NCBI GenBank assembly: GCA_017395425.1
Contig: JAFPUM010000062.1
Location: 1-64,000 of the forward strand
From: Clostridia bacterium
GTDB taxonomy: Bacteria; Bacillota; Clostridia; Oscillospirales; Acutalibacteraceae
Length of the DNA: 64,000 nucleotides
Direction of reading: 5' to 3'
In this document: in pieces, positions 53,362 through 62,455 of the stretch
Numbering within the stretch: the first letter of the stretch is position 1
How the letters are laid out: every line of letters starts with the position of its first letter
Position numbers and translations under genes: made by a program
The notes under the pieces: model-generated
Told to the model about the DNA's origin: nothing
The model's database searches: none
Seen by the model: the letters and a program-made list of their open reading frames with translations, nothing else

Positions 53362-53736
53362 TTACTTCACTTCGACGGTAGCGCCGACTTCCTTCAGCTT
53401 TGCCTCGATAGCCTCGGCATCGTCCTTGGAAACAGCTTCCTTAACAGGAGCGGGAGCGCCGTCCACCAGAGCCTTGGCTTCCTTCAGACCCAGACCGGTG
53501 ATCTCGCGGACAACCTTGATGACCTTGATCTTCTCAGCGCCGGCATCCTTGAGGATGACGTCAAACTCGGTCTTCTCTTCAGCAGCAGCAGCACCGCCAG
53601 CGGTAGGAGCGGCAACGGCAACAGCAGCAGCGGCGGAAACGCCGAATTCTTCTTCAATCGCCTTGACAAGCTCGGAGAGCTCGAGAACGGTCATGGCTTT
53701 TACTTCTTCGATAATGTTTGCAATCTTCTCAGACAT
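53362..53736 (-). CDS. rplL: 50S ribosomal protein L7/L12
   Basis: The 124-residue L12 stalk protein recruits translation factors to the ribosome. The N-terminal dimerisation helix ([29 protein letters not shown]), the Ala/Val-rich hinge and the C-terminal domain ([34 protein letters not shown]) are unmistakable. GGAGG precedes its ATG. It follows rplJ by 45 bp. Confidence 0.99.
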   Translation of the reverse strand: MSEKIANIIEEVKAMTVLELSELVKAIEEEFGVSAAAAVAVAAPTAGGAAAAEEKTEFDVILKDAGAEKIKVIKVVREITGLGLKEAKALVDGAPAPVKEAVSKDDAEAIEAKLKEVGATVEVK

Positions 53737-53781
53737 GGTAGTTTACCTCCATAAATAAAAATCAAAATCAAGTGGCAGAAA

Positions 53782-54309
53782 TTATTCTGCGGCGGGAGCC
53801 TCTTCGGCGCCCTCGGACTGCTTGTCGGCAATCGCCTTGATGGCAATCGCGAGACCCTGAATGGTTGCGTTGAGACCAAACGCCAGCTGGGTGAGAAGGG
53901 TTTCCTTGGAAGGCGTCTTCGCAAGAACCTTGACTTCGTCAGCATTCATCGCCTTGCCGTCAATGAAGCCAGCCTTGATGGCAAAGCCGGTCTTGCTGCC
54001 CTCAGCGTAATCGTTGAGAATCTTGGCGGCGGCAATGTAATCGGTCTCGCAAGTGGCAATAGCGGTGGTACCGTTGAGCACTGCGTCATCAATTTCTACA
54101 CCCGCGTCGGCAGCAGCGCGCTTGATGAGGGTATTCTTGGCTACGGTGTAGACAACGCCCGCCTCACGGAGCTGCTTGCGGAGCTTGGTATCATCGGCAA
54201 CAGAAATACCGGTGTAGTTGACGATAACGCCCGCGACAGAGGCTTTCATTCTGTCGGAGAGGTCGGCAACCAGCGCCTGCTTCTGCTCCAATACTGCTTT
54301 ACTCGGCAT
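53782..54309 (-). CDS. rplJ: 50S ribosomal protein L10
   Basis: L10 is the base of the L12 stalk. The 175-residue protein starts MPSKAVLEQKQALVADLS, with SVAGVIVNYTGISVADDTKLRKQLREAGVVYTVAKNTLIKRA, and ends in the helix that binds L12 dimers. The ATG at 54309 follows AGAGGTG; the longer frame to 54501 runs through the L10 leader and is not coding. Expression is expected to be controlled by L10(L12)4 binding to the leader upstream. Confidence 0.98.
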   Translation of the reverse strand: MPSKAVLEQKQALVADLSDRMKASVAGVIVNYTGISVADDTKLRKQLREAGVVYTVAKNTLIKRAAADAGVEIDDAVLNGTTAIATCETDYIAAAKILNDYAEGSKTGFAIKAGFIDGKAMNADEVKVLAKTPSKETLLTQLAFGLNATIQGLAIAIKAIADKQSEGAEEAPAAE

Positions 54310-54567
54310 GATAGTTTCACCTCTGAAAATATAATCACAGCCATACAAAAATGTCCGTCCCTGAACCAGCCAAGGACGGACAGAAATTTTTACAGACACA
54401 AACACAGCCTGTCGCACGACAGCCTCTGTTCTCTTGAAAAAAGCTCTGTTTCCCTCGGCAGGCGGTTTGCCACAATGACAAACACATTGAACATGTTCCA
54501 TTCATGCACCTGCTGTCTTTGGTAGCGGCGTTCGACCATGACTATGACAAAACGCCTGTTACACAGC
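54310..54567 (-). ncRNA. L10 leader (ribosomal protein autoregulatory RNA)
   Basis: On the minus strand the leader holds the L10-binding hallmarks GACAGCAGGTGC and, further on, CCTGCCGAGG, in the order of the known L10 leader, followed by a strong hairpin (TGTCCGTCC with GGGACGGACA, 54353-54390) and TTTTT that can act as an attenuator just before rplJ. Binding of L10-L12 there is expected to shut down the operon. Confidence 0.88.
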
Positions 54568-54573
54568 TTTCTG

Positions 54574-54602
54574 ATTTTACCATATGAGATACGATTTGTC
54601 AA
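54574..54602 (-). promoter_or_regulatory. Promoter of the rplJ-rplL operon
   Basis: TTGACA (54597-54602), 17 bp, TAAAAT (54574-54579), with TGG just before the -10. Confidence 0.8.
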
Positions 54603-54620
54603 GGGGTTTTCAAAAGATTT

Positions 54621-55388
54621 TTACATCCACGCATCCAGACCGACCCTGATGGACGTTACCACATCGGATTCGCCGTCCATGTAAAAGACCATCGAGTAAT
54701 ATTCTCCCGAATAGGCGGTTTCATCCTCGTTCCATACCAGCGGGTCGGAATAATAATATTCAATCATATAGGTGTTGTCATATTCCTCATTGGTTTCCCA
54801 GCGGTGGATATAGGCATATTCCAGCTTATCCTTGGGTTTGATGTCGAGGATATCATTGGCATTGTAATCGCCGTAGAGATACTGACCGTAATCCGAATCG
54901 CTGTTGTCAAACCGCAGTTTCGGCGCGTCAGGGTCAACCACAAACGACGTAATCACTTCATCGGCGGAACAGCCGACACGCAGACCGTTGGCAAAAACGT
55001 CAGCAGGGTCTTCACTCCATATCGTGCCGAGCGTGAAATTTTCTACCTTGCCGTTCAGTGTGTCAAAAAATGACAGGTGCAGTGTGCCGTAGGTCATTTC
55101 GGTATAGGGTCCGTAGATAAACTGATCCTCCGTGAAGGTGTTCTCGCTGTCAGGCTGACCCATTGCCGCCTTGACCTCATCGGGGGTCATGCCCAGCGTC
55201 ACCTTTTCGTTGGCGGTGAGATCGCCCTTGCCGAAGCGATGCACCGTCGTCGTCATATCGCTCCCCGACAGCAGATCGGACAGGGATACAAGATCGGACG
55301 GCGACACGCTGCCCAGTCCGTCACAGCCGCACAGCGCGCTTGCCGTCAGCATGGCAAATGCCAGCAATACACAAAGTCTTTTTTTCAT
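54621..55388 (-). CDS. Lipoprotein with a BamE/SmpA-like segment, unknown function
   Basis: A 255-residue predicted lipoprotein with signal peptide ending ALCGC (Cys22), then a Ser/Leu-rich linker, and a segment VTLGMTPDEVKAAMGQPD of the type seen in SmpA/OmlA/BamE-like and related Firmicute surface proteins. The remainder is acidic and Tyr-rich with no recognisable enzyme motif. It lies downstream of the radical-SAM pair on the same strand (22 bp gap), so it may share their transcript. No function is proposed. Confidence 0.8.
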   Translation of the reverse strand: MKKRLCVLLAFAMLTASALCGCDGLGSVSPSDLVSLSDLLSGSDMTTTVHRFGKGDLTANEKVTLGMTPDEVKAAMGQPDSENTFTEDQFIYGPYTEMTYGTLHLSFFDTLNGKVENFTLGTIWSEDPADVFANGLRVGCSADEVITSFVVDPDAPKLRFDNSDSDYGQYLYGDYNANDILDIKPKDKLEYAYIHRWETNEEYDNTYMIEYYYSDPLVWNEDETAYSGEYYSMVFYMDGESDVVTSIRVGLDAWM

Positions 55389-55410
55389 AATCCTTTACCT
55401 CCCGGTTATT

Positions 55411-56124
55411 TTATCGGAATACCTCGCCGCTCTCGGTGAGCAGCTTTTCTCGCACGGTATCGCAGCGTTCAAAAGAAATCCCCCGCGCCTTTTCAAAGCC
55501 TTTCAGGACAATATTGGGGTTGATATTGAGCGCGTTGCCCGCCGGCAATCGGATTGCCAGCACCGCACCGTCACCCTCTGTATTCACGGAAAAATCCATG
55601 ACGTGCGGCTTGATGTCGATATCCACAAGCTGCTTCTTTTTGTTCTTCTTCTGGACGATGATTTCCGCTTGCGACAGATAATCCTCCAGCGCGGCGGACA
55701 GCGCCTCTCCGCCCATGTCTGCCGCAGTCAGCCCGATGCGGTAGACAGCCGAATGAATCGCCGTCGCCTTTTCGCCCACATAATTGACCTCCGTCACCTC
55801 AATGCCCTCGCACAACGCGGCATTGAGACGGCTTTTCACCTCATCGAATCCCATGCTGTCGGTCAGACGGACGTCCATACTCTCGCACAGTCCCGCCGTA
55901 CCCAGCGACAGCGGCAGCGCAAAGGTCATGAACGGGTGGGGGTTGAATCCTTCGGTGTACCAGATCGGCACGCCCGCCCGGCGTATGGTGCGGATCATGC
56001 AGCGCATTAAATCCAGATGCGACATATATTTGGACGTTCCCTGCTTGACAAAATAAATCCGTATCGGCAGGCAGAGCGTCCCTTGAATGTCAACCACGTT
56101 CTTCATGCTTGGTTTTAAAGACAC
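55411..56124 (-). CDS. TIGR03936/DUF2344 radical-SAM-associated protein
   Basis: A 237-residue protein matching the DUF2344 family: RIYFVKQGTSKYMSHLDLMRCM, RRAGVPIWYTEGFNPHPFMTFALPLSLG. It has no Fe-S cysteines itself and is almost always encoded with the TIGR03960 B12-radical-SAM protein, sometimes fused to it. The GTG at 56124 is 8 bp from GGGAGG and is preferred over the ATG at 56106. It overlaps the upstream gene by 35 bp, so the pair is translationally linked. The reaction is unknown. Confidence 0.9.
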   Translation of the reverse strand: MSLKPSMKNVVDIQGTLCLPIRIYFVKQGTSKYMSHLDLMRCMIRTIRRAGVPIWYTEGFNPHPFMTFALPLSLGTAGLCESMDVRLTDSMGFDEVKSRLNAALCEGIEVTEVNYVGEKATAIHSAVYRIGLTAADMGGEALSAALEDYLSQAEIIVQKKNKKKQLVDIDIKPHVMDFSVNTEGDGAVLAIRLPAGNALNINPNIVLKGFEKARGISFERCDTVREKLLTESGEVFR

Positions 56125-57961
56125 TGCACACACCTCCCGTCAGTTTGTTCGCGCCGCAGCCCGCGCATTGCTGACGGCAGTGCGGCGTGGTCTGGGACGC
56201 GAGCGCCTTCTTATGCTCGCGAATCAGGAATTCCTTGGTAATGCCGTAATCCAGATGATCCCACGGCAGTATCTCGTCATAATCGCGGCGGCGGTTGGCG
56301 TAAAATGCCGGGTCGATGCCGCATTCCGCGAAGGCTTCCAGCCAGCGGGGGAGGGAAAAATATTCGTCCCAGCCGTCGAATCGGCAGCCCTTCTCAAACG
56401 CCTTGAGCAGCACCTTCATGAGTTTCCGGTCGCCGCGCGCAAAAACCGCCTCCAGAAAGCTTGTGTCCGCGTCGTGCCAATTCAGCGTAATCTTGCGGCT
56501 CTTGACGCTGTCGCGCAAATGCTGCTGTTTCATGTGTATGGTGGGAATATCGTCCTGCGGCTCCCATTGGAAGGGAGTGAAGGGCTTGGGTACAAAAGTG
56601 GACGCGCTCGACGTGACATTCACGCCCTTGCCCTTGGGCTTGTCCGGGTTGCGGTAGAATTCGTCCACCACCTTCTGCGACAGAACCCCGATGCCTTCCA
56701 CATCTTCGAGCGTCTCGGTGGGCAGTCCCAGCATGAAGTACAGCTTGACGTTCGTCCAGCCGCCCTTGAACGCTGTCCGGCAGGTGTTCAGCACTTCTTC
56801 TTCCGTGACATTTTTATTGATGGTGTCGCGCAGACGCTGGGTGCCCGCTTCGGGCGCAAAGGTCAGTCCGCCGCGACGCACCTTCTTTAATTTCTCGGTC
56901 AGCTCGTCGCTGAATCCGTCGATGCGCAGCGACGGCAGCGATACGCTCACCTTGCTTTGCTCCGTCCAGTCCAGCATATTGTCGAGCAGCTCAGGCAGCT
57001 CGGTGTAATCGCTCGAACTCAGCGAGGACAGCGAAATCTCGTCATAGCCGGTGGTATCGCACAGGCTATGACTTTGACTGTCCACGGTGCGGAAATCCTT
57101 CTCGCGATTGGGACGGTAAATATAGCCCGCCTGACAGAACCGGCAGCCGCGGATACAGCCGCGGAAGATCTCCGTTACCGCCCGGTCGTGGACAATTTCA
57201 ATGATCGGCACCACGAAATTTTCGGGATAGTAGACGCTGCTCATGTCCTGTATGATGCGTTTCTGTATCGTTTCCGGCGCTCCGTCACGCGGCGTGAAGG
57301 CGGCAATCGTGCCGTCCGCCTTGTAGGTTACGTCGTAGAGCGACGGAATATACAAGCCCGGAATCTCCGCCGCCGCGCGCAGGAATTTCTTCCGGTCGAA
57401 GCCGTTTTTCTTATGCTCGCGGTAGAGGTCGAACATCTCAATGCTCACCTCTTCCCCCTCGCCCAGCGATACGATGTCCGCCAGCTCCGCCAGCGGTTCG
57501 GGATTGCAGACGCAGGGTCCGCCGATCACCACCAGCGGATCGTCATTGGCACGCTCCGCCGCCAGAATGGGTATCCCTGCCAGATGCAGCATGGTCAGCA
57601 CGTTGGAATAGCTGAGTTCGTATTGCAGCGTAAAGCCCACAAAATCAAAGTCCCTCACGCTGTCGCCGCTCTCCAGTCCGTAGAGCGGGATGCCGTGTTC
57701 CCGCATTTTCGCTTCCATATCCGGCCACGGCGCAAAGACCCTCTCGCACCACACGTCCGGAATGGTGTTGTACAGTCCGTACAGGATTTTCATGCCGAGA
57801 TGGGACATACCGATTTCGTACACATCGGGAAAACAGAAGGCAAAGCGGATATTCACGTCCGCCTTATCCTTCACGACGCTGTTCGGCTCGCCGCCGACGT
57901 ACCGCCCCGGCTTCTCCACATCGAGCAGGAAGGATTCAATATCATTTCGTACCAAGGTCAT
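56090..57961 (-). CDS. TIGR03960-family B12-binding radical SAM protein
   Basis: A radical SAM enzyme of about 623 residues. The N-terminal part resembles a B12-binding Rossmann domain (KADVNIRFAFCFPDVYEIGMSHLGMKILYGLYN), and the core has the Fe-S motif CIRGCRFCQAG (CxxxCxxC), with later family parts FAPEAGTQRLRD and KLYFMLGLPTET. A Cys-rich end (HCRQQCAGCGANKL) probably binds another cluster. The ATG at 57961 is chosen, though AGAGGA lies directly against it; a TTG at 57973 is the alternative. Its substrate is not known; the family is often near ribosomal-protein genes rplU/rpmA. Confidence 0.92.
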   Translation of the reverse strand: MTLVRNDIESFLLDVEKPGRYVGGEPNSVVKDKADVNIRFAFCFPDVYEIGMSHLGMKILYGLYNTIPDVWCERVFAPWPDMEAKMREHGIPLYGLESGDSVRDFDFVGFTLQYELSYSNVLTMLHLAGIPILAAERANDDPLVVIGGPCVCNPEPLAELADIVSLGEGEEVSIEMFDLYREHKKNGFDRKKFLRAAAEIPGLYIPSLYDVTYKADGTIAAFTPRDGAPETIQKRIIQDMSSVYYPENFVVPIIEIVHDRAVTEIFRGCIRGCRFCQAGYIYRPNREKDFRTVDSQSHSLCDTTGYDEISLSSLSSSDYTELPELLDNMLDWTEQSKVSVSLPSLRIDGFSDELTEKLKKVRRGGLTFAPEAGTQRLRDTINKNVTEEEVLNTCRTAFKGGWTNVKLYFMLGLPTETLEDVEGIGVLSQKVVDEFYRNPDKPKGKGVNVTSSASTFVPKPFTPFQWEPQDDIPTIHMKQQHLRDSVKSRKITLNWHDADTSFLEAVFARGDRKLMKVLLKAFEKGCRFDGWDEYFSLPRWLEAFAECGIDPAFYANRRRDYDEILPWDHLDYGITKEFLIREHKKALASQTTPHCRQQCAGCGANKLTGGVCSVFKTKHEERG

Positions 57962-57969
57962 TCCTCTTT

Positions 57970-58242
57970 TCAAAACAAATCGCTGTGCGTGCCTGTACGT
58001 GATAGGAATAAAATCAACTCATTATCGTCAATCTTATATACTAACAACCAGTTCGGTTCAATATGACATTCTCTGAATCCGCTATAATTTCCTGCTAAAG
58101 CATGGTCGTGATATTTTTCTTCGAGCGTCTCACGATTTGCAAGTTTCTCCACTATTGAATCAAGAAGGTTCAAATCATAACCTCTTTTGGCGGCTAGCTT
58201 CAGATCCTTTTTGAATCTATTGGAAAGAACAATCTCAAGCAT
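57970..58242 (-). CDS. YafQ-family mRNA-interferase toxin
   Basis: A 90-residue RelE-superfamily toxin of the YafQ type that cuts mRNA on the ribosome. It shows VLSNRFKKDLKLAAKRGYDL and the YafQ stretch HALAGNYSGFRECHIEPNWLLVYKI, with the catalytic-type His and Arg residues, and closes LSRTGTHSDLF. Its start overlaps the antitoxin gene by 8 bp. The 3' end overlaps the start of the radical-SAM gene by a few bases if the upstream TTG at 57973 is used. Confidence 0.92.
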   Translation of the reverse strand: MLEIVLSNRFKKDLKLAAKRGYDLNLLDSIVEKLANRETLEEKYHDHALAGNYSGFRECHIEPNWLLVYKIDDNELILFLSRTGTHSDLF

Positions 58243-58516
58243 CTTCCAATACCTCTCTCATCGCATCTTTGAATGAAGCATACCGTTTGTACTTTTCCGG
58301 GTGCCGCTGCATTTCAAAGTATTCGTCCATAGCCGCAATCGTATCATCGTTAGGCGTTCGTCTGGAAATCTCAAACGGAATGGCGTTTTCATAAATCGCC
58401 TGACGCAGAAAAATATTGATGGCTGTGGACAAGTCCATGCCGAAATCCGCAAAAAGTTCCTGCGCCCTCGCTTTTACTTCGGGGTCAATGCTGATATTGG
58501 CGGTTGTTTTTGCCAT
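58235..58516 (-). CDS. RelB/DinJ-family antitoxin
   Basis: A 93-residue antitoxin: MAKTTANISIDPEVKARAQELFADFGMDLSTAINIFLRQAI is the ribbon-helix-helix part of RelB/DinJ, and the C-terminal half (EMQRHPEKYKRYASFKDAMREVLEDA) is the toxin-binding helix. The ATG at 58516 follows AAGGAGG; the frame upstream to 58600 contains the promoter. It should repress its own operon together with YafQ. Confidence 0.93.
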   Translation of the reverse strand: MAKTTANISIDPEVKARAQELFADFGMDLSTAINIFLRQAIYENAIPFEISRRTPNDDTIAAMDEYFEMQRHPEKYKRYASFKDAMREVLEDA

Positions 58517-58546
58517 GATAGGTGCCTCCTTGTATTTTGTAATATT

Positions 58547-58575
58547 ATTATACCCTTTTCCAACATTTTTGTCAA
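58547..58575 (-). promoter_or_regulatory. Promoter of the DinJ/YafQ operon
   Basis: TTGACA (58570-58575), 17 bp, TATAAT (58547-58552). A TAATATTA palindrome lies directly downstream (about 58540-58547) and may be part of the antitoxin operator. Confidence 0.75.
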
Positions 58576-58621
58576 TATAAATTGCGCATAGAATCACCAT
58601 TCAATGCTTATATTACCACGC

Positions 58622-58660
58622 AAAAAAAGAGGACACGCCGTTTTTATGGCATATCCTCTT
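58622..58660 (-). terminator. Terminator of the surface-protein operon
   Basis: AAGAGGACACGCC (58627-58639) pairs with GGCATATCCTCTT (58648-58660) with two wobble pairs; on the minus strand a run of Ts follows. It marks the end of the leftward operon from beyond the right edge. Confidence 0.8.
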
Positions 58661-58689
58661 GGGAATCACACTGTTTTGTCGTTGAAAAA

Positions 58690-60861
58690 TCACACTATGG
58701 TATCTTTCTTTCTGCGATTGGGTGCAAAAGCCAGCACCATGCACGCGATGCCGCTGCACACACACGCAACCGTTGCCGCCACATAGGGAATGGCTCCGTC
58801 GCCTGTCTTGGGGACCGGCGGGTCGGGTGTGGGAGTAGAAGGTGTGGTGGGAGTAGAAGGTGTGGTAGGTGTGGAAGGCGTGACGGGATCGGGGTCGGGG
58901 GAAGGAATACTGGGTGCCAGAATCATTTCCGCGTATTCCGCCACAAATACAAAATCCATCATTGCCACTGTACCGCCGAAACCGTGCGGAAGAGCGGTAG
59001 CGCCCACCGTGTTCAGGGAACGCAGCAGCGAAGACGAAACCGACGATACCGGCGAAATTGCCAGCGGCACCGTGGGGATTGGCTCGGACGTGCCGGGCGA
59101 GGCGGGAAGAGGCGTCACCGAGAAGGGCTGACCCGAACGCGCCGTTGTGATGGTCTGGGGCAGATTAGTGATGGATTCCGGGATTTTCAGCGAGATGGAA
59201 TAATCCTTTGAGACGTTGCTCTCAAACCACCCCATATCATACGCCCGGATCATCTCATTGTCGGACACAACTGTTTTGGCATCGACCGAGTAGTAACTCT
59301 GCGCATACCCCTCTTCATAGCCGTTCAGATAGCCATACTTGTACCACTTGGAATCGTTTCCGTTATACTGATTATCCTTGTAACTTGTGTACGCGTCCTT
59401 GTTGGCTTTGCTGTCTGCCGCACCGGCGGTAAAACCTGCCTGATAGCCATTGTTGAACGCCGTGACATCTTTCGTCTGGTTTTTACACTTCTCATTCACA
59501 CCGTCTTCATAGCCTTGCTGATAGGCTTCAACTATTTCCTCCGCGATGGAAGCATTGGATGACGTGTAACTGAAATTGGTTCTGTAAGGATCAGTCGAAC
59601 TACCGTCAGTTTTGCCTGCCTCATAGGCGTCTCTCACCGTATCCTGCGAACTGACAGGAACCTTTGAACCGTCACGGAAACCGTTATCGTAGCCAATCAT
59701 CATTTCACTTTCATCGTGACCGACGTGACTGGCTATCGTAGAAGGATTGATGCTGTCATCCTGTGCTATACGGTTGGTTTTTTCGGCTCCTGCCTGACCG
59801 TCCTGATAGCCGACAATATATCTCCAGCGCAGATAACCGTAGTTATAGTAATCGTCTGTGCTGTTATGACTGCCGTTCTGCGCGTCCTGATAACCTGCCA
59901 GCCGCCGTCCTGACAGATAGCCTGTGTAGTAGTTCTTATAATACAAAGGATCCTTGCGTTCGCCCGACGGGACGGTTTCATCGTGTGAATTGGGGGAGGA
60001 AGCTTTACCTGCCAGACCGTCTTCCTCGCCTTTATCATACCGTCCGTAGTGATAAGCAAACATGAACAACTCATCATCTTCTGAATAAGGAGCCATAAAT
60101 GGCCAATCCTTATAACCACATTGATAGCCTATATGATATTCAGTACTATCTTCTGATTCATCGTTTGCACCATAGAAGGCGTTTTTCCAATTATAATTCT
60201 GGAGATACGTGTCCTCAGACAATCCCTCGCCTGCCAATATGCCATCCACCCCTACCGCATTCTGCGGCGCGGGAATCTGGCTCTCCTGGGTGAAGACGGT
60301 CGGCACGGAAGGCATTCCCGTGCCGGTCACGGTAAAGCTGCTCAGCAGCTTCTGAGAGGCGGCGTATTGCTGGTCGGACGTATAATCATTGGTTGCGGCG
60401 TTCCATGCGATATACTGATTCTTGTCAGTGGCGGTGAATCTCTCGAGCTTCTTCTTCCAATCCTGCGGCTTTGCGACATAGAACCAGAGCCGGAAGGGTT
60501 TTGAACCGGTGTTCTTCACCTCAAAGGCGGCTGAAACTGTATCGCCCGGGACAAGCAGCTGGGGTTGGGTGTCATCGCTCCAATTATAGCCGCTGTTCCA
60601 CACGCTGTCGTCCAAGCCGTAGCCCACATCAAAGAAATTGTGCGTCTGGGAATTGACGGCAGCGTCGGAGCTATTCTTGACCGTAAACGCAAAATCGTTC
60701 TCATTCACACCCTGCACCGAGACATTGCGGTAGGCGTAAGGATGCCAGCCGCTGATGACGTCCTTCTGGACAAAGGCGCCTGTGCCGCAGACGCCGGCGG
60801 AGACGAACAGCGCACAGGCGGCGAGTGCCGCCGCCGCACGCATCCATTTTTTGATGATCAT
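58690..60861 (-). CDS. Wall-anchored surface protein with GYxxG-type repeats and VPKTG sorting signal
   Basis: A 723-residue exported protein. Layout: signal peptide (about 1-30); a first domain (35-190) with LLVPGDTVSAAFEVKNTGSK, which resembles the strand pattern of TasA/camelysin-like proteins; a central region (242-545) with about ten Tyr/Gly/Asp-rich units of the form GYxxGYxDG (GYQCGYKD, GYLSGRRLAGYQD, GYQDGQAG, GYDNGFRDG, AYQQGYEDG, NGYQAGFTAG, YGYLNGYEEGY); a Pro/Thr-rich wall-spanning stretch (650-685); and VPKTG (683-687), a hydrophobic segment and RRKK, a sortase sorting signal variant. It is last in the operon, and its ATG overlaps the previous stop by 4 bp. The repeat type is unknown to me. 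Confidence 0.82.
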   Translation of the reverse strand: MIIKKWMRAAAALAACALFVSAGVCGTGAFVQKDVISGWHPYAYRNVSVQGVNENDFAFTVKNSSDAAVNSQTHNFFDVGYGLDDSVWNSGYNWSDDTQPQLLVPGDTVSAAFEVKNTGSKPFRLWFYVAKPQDWKKKLERFTATDKNQYIAWNAATNDYTSDQQYAASQKLLSSFTVTGTGMPSVPTVFTQESQIPAPQNAVGVDGILAGEGLSEDTYLQNYNWKNAFYGANDESEDSTEYHIGYQCGYKDWPFMAPYSEDDELFMFAYHYGRYDKGEEDGLAGKASSPNSHDETVPSGERKDPLYYKNYYTGYLSGRRLAGYQDAQNGSHNSTDDYYNYGYLRWRYIVGYQDGQAGAEKTNRIAQDDSINPSTIASHVGHDESEMMIGYDNGFRDGSKVPVSSQDTVRDAYEAGKTDGSSTDPYRTNFSYTSSNASIAEEIVEAYQQGYEDGVNEKCKNQTKDVTAFNNGYQAGFTAGAADSKANKDAYTSYKDNQYNGNDSKWYKYGYLNGYEEGYAQSYYSVDAKTVVSDNEMIRAYDMGWFESNVSKDYSISLKIPESITNLPQTITTARSGQPFSVTPLPASPGTSEPIPTVPLAISPVSSVSSSLLRSLNTVGATALPHGFGGTVAMMDFVFVAEYAEMILAPSIPSPDPDPVTPSTPTTPSTPTTPSTPTPDPPVPKTGDGAIPYVAATVACVCSGIACMVLAFAPNRRKKDTIV

Positions 60862-61559
60862 GGAGTGATCGTCCCCTCCTTCGCCTCGAATTTCAGCGTT
60901 TCACCATTGAGTGTCGTGGGCCATTCGATGATATAATTGCGACCGTTGCTACCTCTCAATTCTTCGATTGCGGCACCGATATACTCGCTCTGCACCGCTT
61001 CCGCCATCACGGTAATACTGCCAGTGATGCCGTTATAAGGCTTTCCGGCATCAGGAGGATCAAGGTGAAACTGTTGAATGAGAGGTTTCGTTTCTGCATT
61101 CACACTGATGGGAGCCTGGTAATACCAGCAGTCAAAGTCCTTGAATGCACTGCCGGCATCGTCCGCATAAGGATTAATTCCCAGTTTCCAACGAAAATTG
61201 CTGGTATCATCGTAAGCACCACCAGTTACCTCCGGCACGATTTTATCCGCGCCGGGGTCGGGCTTGGTACCGTAATCCCAGCTTCTTTTCAGGTAAACGC
61301 GGACAAAACAGGGAACCGTGCCGGTATTTTTGACAGCCACTTTCTTCTGCACGATATCCCCCGCCTTTACGGACGCCGGCTCTGTGTATTCGTCAATGAG
61401 TTCGATATCTACATTACCGATGGTAAAGACGTTGGTGTTGCGGTATGAACCGAACATCTTCGTCGCTGCCAGCGTCACGCCCACGCTCACCATTGCAACG
61501 GCAACCATCAGTGCGCACAAGCCTGTCAAAAATCGCTTATTCTGTTTCATTTTTTCCAA
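60858..61559 (-). CDS. SipW-type exported TasA/camelysin-like protein
   Basis: A 233-residue exported protein. The signal region KRFLTGLCALMVAVAMVSVGVTLAATKMFGSY resembles SipW-dependent signals, followed by the camelysin/TasA-like core: NVFTIGNVDIELIDEYTEPASVKAGDIVQKKVAVKNTGTVPCFVRVYL. TasA-type proteins form extracellular fibres. The TTG at 61559 has GGAGG 8 bp upstream; an ATG at 61550 and a GTG at 61568 are alternatives. It is co-translated with the repeat protein that follows. The fibre function is an inference from the fold only. Confidence 0.82.
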   Translation of the reverse strand: MEKMKQNKRFLTGLCALMVAVAMVSVGVTLAATKMFGSYRNTNVFTIGNVDIELIDEYTEPASVKAGDIVQKKVAVKNTGTVPCFVRVYLKRSWDYGTKPDPGADKIVPEVTGGAYDDTSNFRWKLGINPYADDAGSAFKDFDCWYYQAPISVNAETKPLIQQFHLDPPDAGKPYNGITGSITVMAEAVQSEYIGAAIEELRGSNGRNYIIEWPTTLNGETLKFEAKEGTITP

Positions 61560-61608
61560 GGCAGTCACCTCCGATTGCGGATCGTTTTTGGGTCAATTTG
61601 TGGAATGT

Positions 61609-62391
61609 TTACGCGATGCCGTTCAAGCCGCCTTTAATAAAGTTTTCTGCGTCTGAAAGTGTTCCCACTTCGGCGTCTTTGGCAACGCCAAAGGCATCGA
61701 CCTTGATGCGGAATTTGAAACCGGAGAATTGATAGCTGCTCAGGTTATCTCCAATTGTGGCCAATTGATCATTAGTTCCCGCATTTGAAGTAGTCACTGC
61801 CGTCTTACCCGCACCGTCGCTATCGGGAATGTAAATATTCTTGCTGGGCGTTACACTGCCGAAGATCGCGGGAGTGGTTTCACCTGATTTGACTTCTCCT
61901 GCAACACCGGAACTGGTTCCACTAAACTTGAAAGCTTTCGCCAGTGTATCAGTTATACCCGAATCTATCGATGTCCAATTTGTATCAAATCCAGTAGAAC
62001 CAGTGCCTCCGGTTCCCTGATAAACCGTTACAAATTTGCTGAAAGTTTCATAACTGACCTGCACTTCATGACTACCGTCACCGATGGGGTCAATATAGAA
62101 CCGCACCTTCGCGCCGACAAACATGGAATCCTCTGAGCTGGTATTCTCAACCATCGGGTTCTTGGGAATTACATCGCCGGGGCTGAAATAGTAATTTTTA
62201 TCAGCATCAAACTTAGGCTCTTTCACTTTGCCGCTGATGGTGGATGTGGACGGCGTAAACGTGTTCTCTTTTGTATTACTTTTCGCTGTCAGGTACGACA
62301 GGGTCACACCCACGCTGATCGCTGCGGTCAAAACCGATGCCGTGACCAGAAGCAGCGTCTTGCGGAGGGATTTGCTCTTCTTTTTTTCCAT
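61609..62391 (-). CDS. SipW-type exported protein, BsaA/TasA-like
   Basis: A 260-residue exported protein with a SipW-like signal (KTLLLVTASVLTAAISVGVTLSYLTAKS) and the core segment DVIPKNPMVENTSSEDSMFVGAKVRFYIDP, close to its neighbour at 62456 (EIPKNPSLKNTSSEAVNTFARAE). The rest is Ser/Thr/Gly rich with a C-terminal strand-rich half (YQFSGFKFRIKVDAFGVAKDA). It resembles the BsaA-like pilus proteins of clostridia, which are processed by SipW and joined by a sortase, but that match is by eye. AAGGAGG precedes its ATG. Confidence 0.8.
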   Translation of the reverse strand: MEKKKSKSLRKTLLLVTASVLTAAISVGVTLSYLTAKSNTKENTFTPSTSTISGKVKEPKFDADKNYYFSPGDVIPKNPMVENTSSEDSMFVGAKVRFYIDPIGDGSHEVQVSYETFSKFVTVYQGTGGTGSTGFDTNWTSIDSGITDTLAKAFKFSGTSSGVAGEVKSGETTPAIFGSVTPSKNIYIPDSDGAGKTAVTTSNAGTNDQLATIGDNLSSYQFSGFKFRIKVDAFGVAKDAEVGTLSDAENFIKGGLNGIA

Positions 62392-62455
62392 AACAGGATC
62401 CTCCTTGTTTTCTATCGGATATTACAATTCATCATTCGATTCACAGTTGCGCAAA

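Noticed and set aside
54310-54501. N-terminal extension of rplJ (64 extra residues).
   Set aside because: The stretch is the L10 leader RNA with its binding motifs and attenuator; the true start at 54309 has its own ribosome site.
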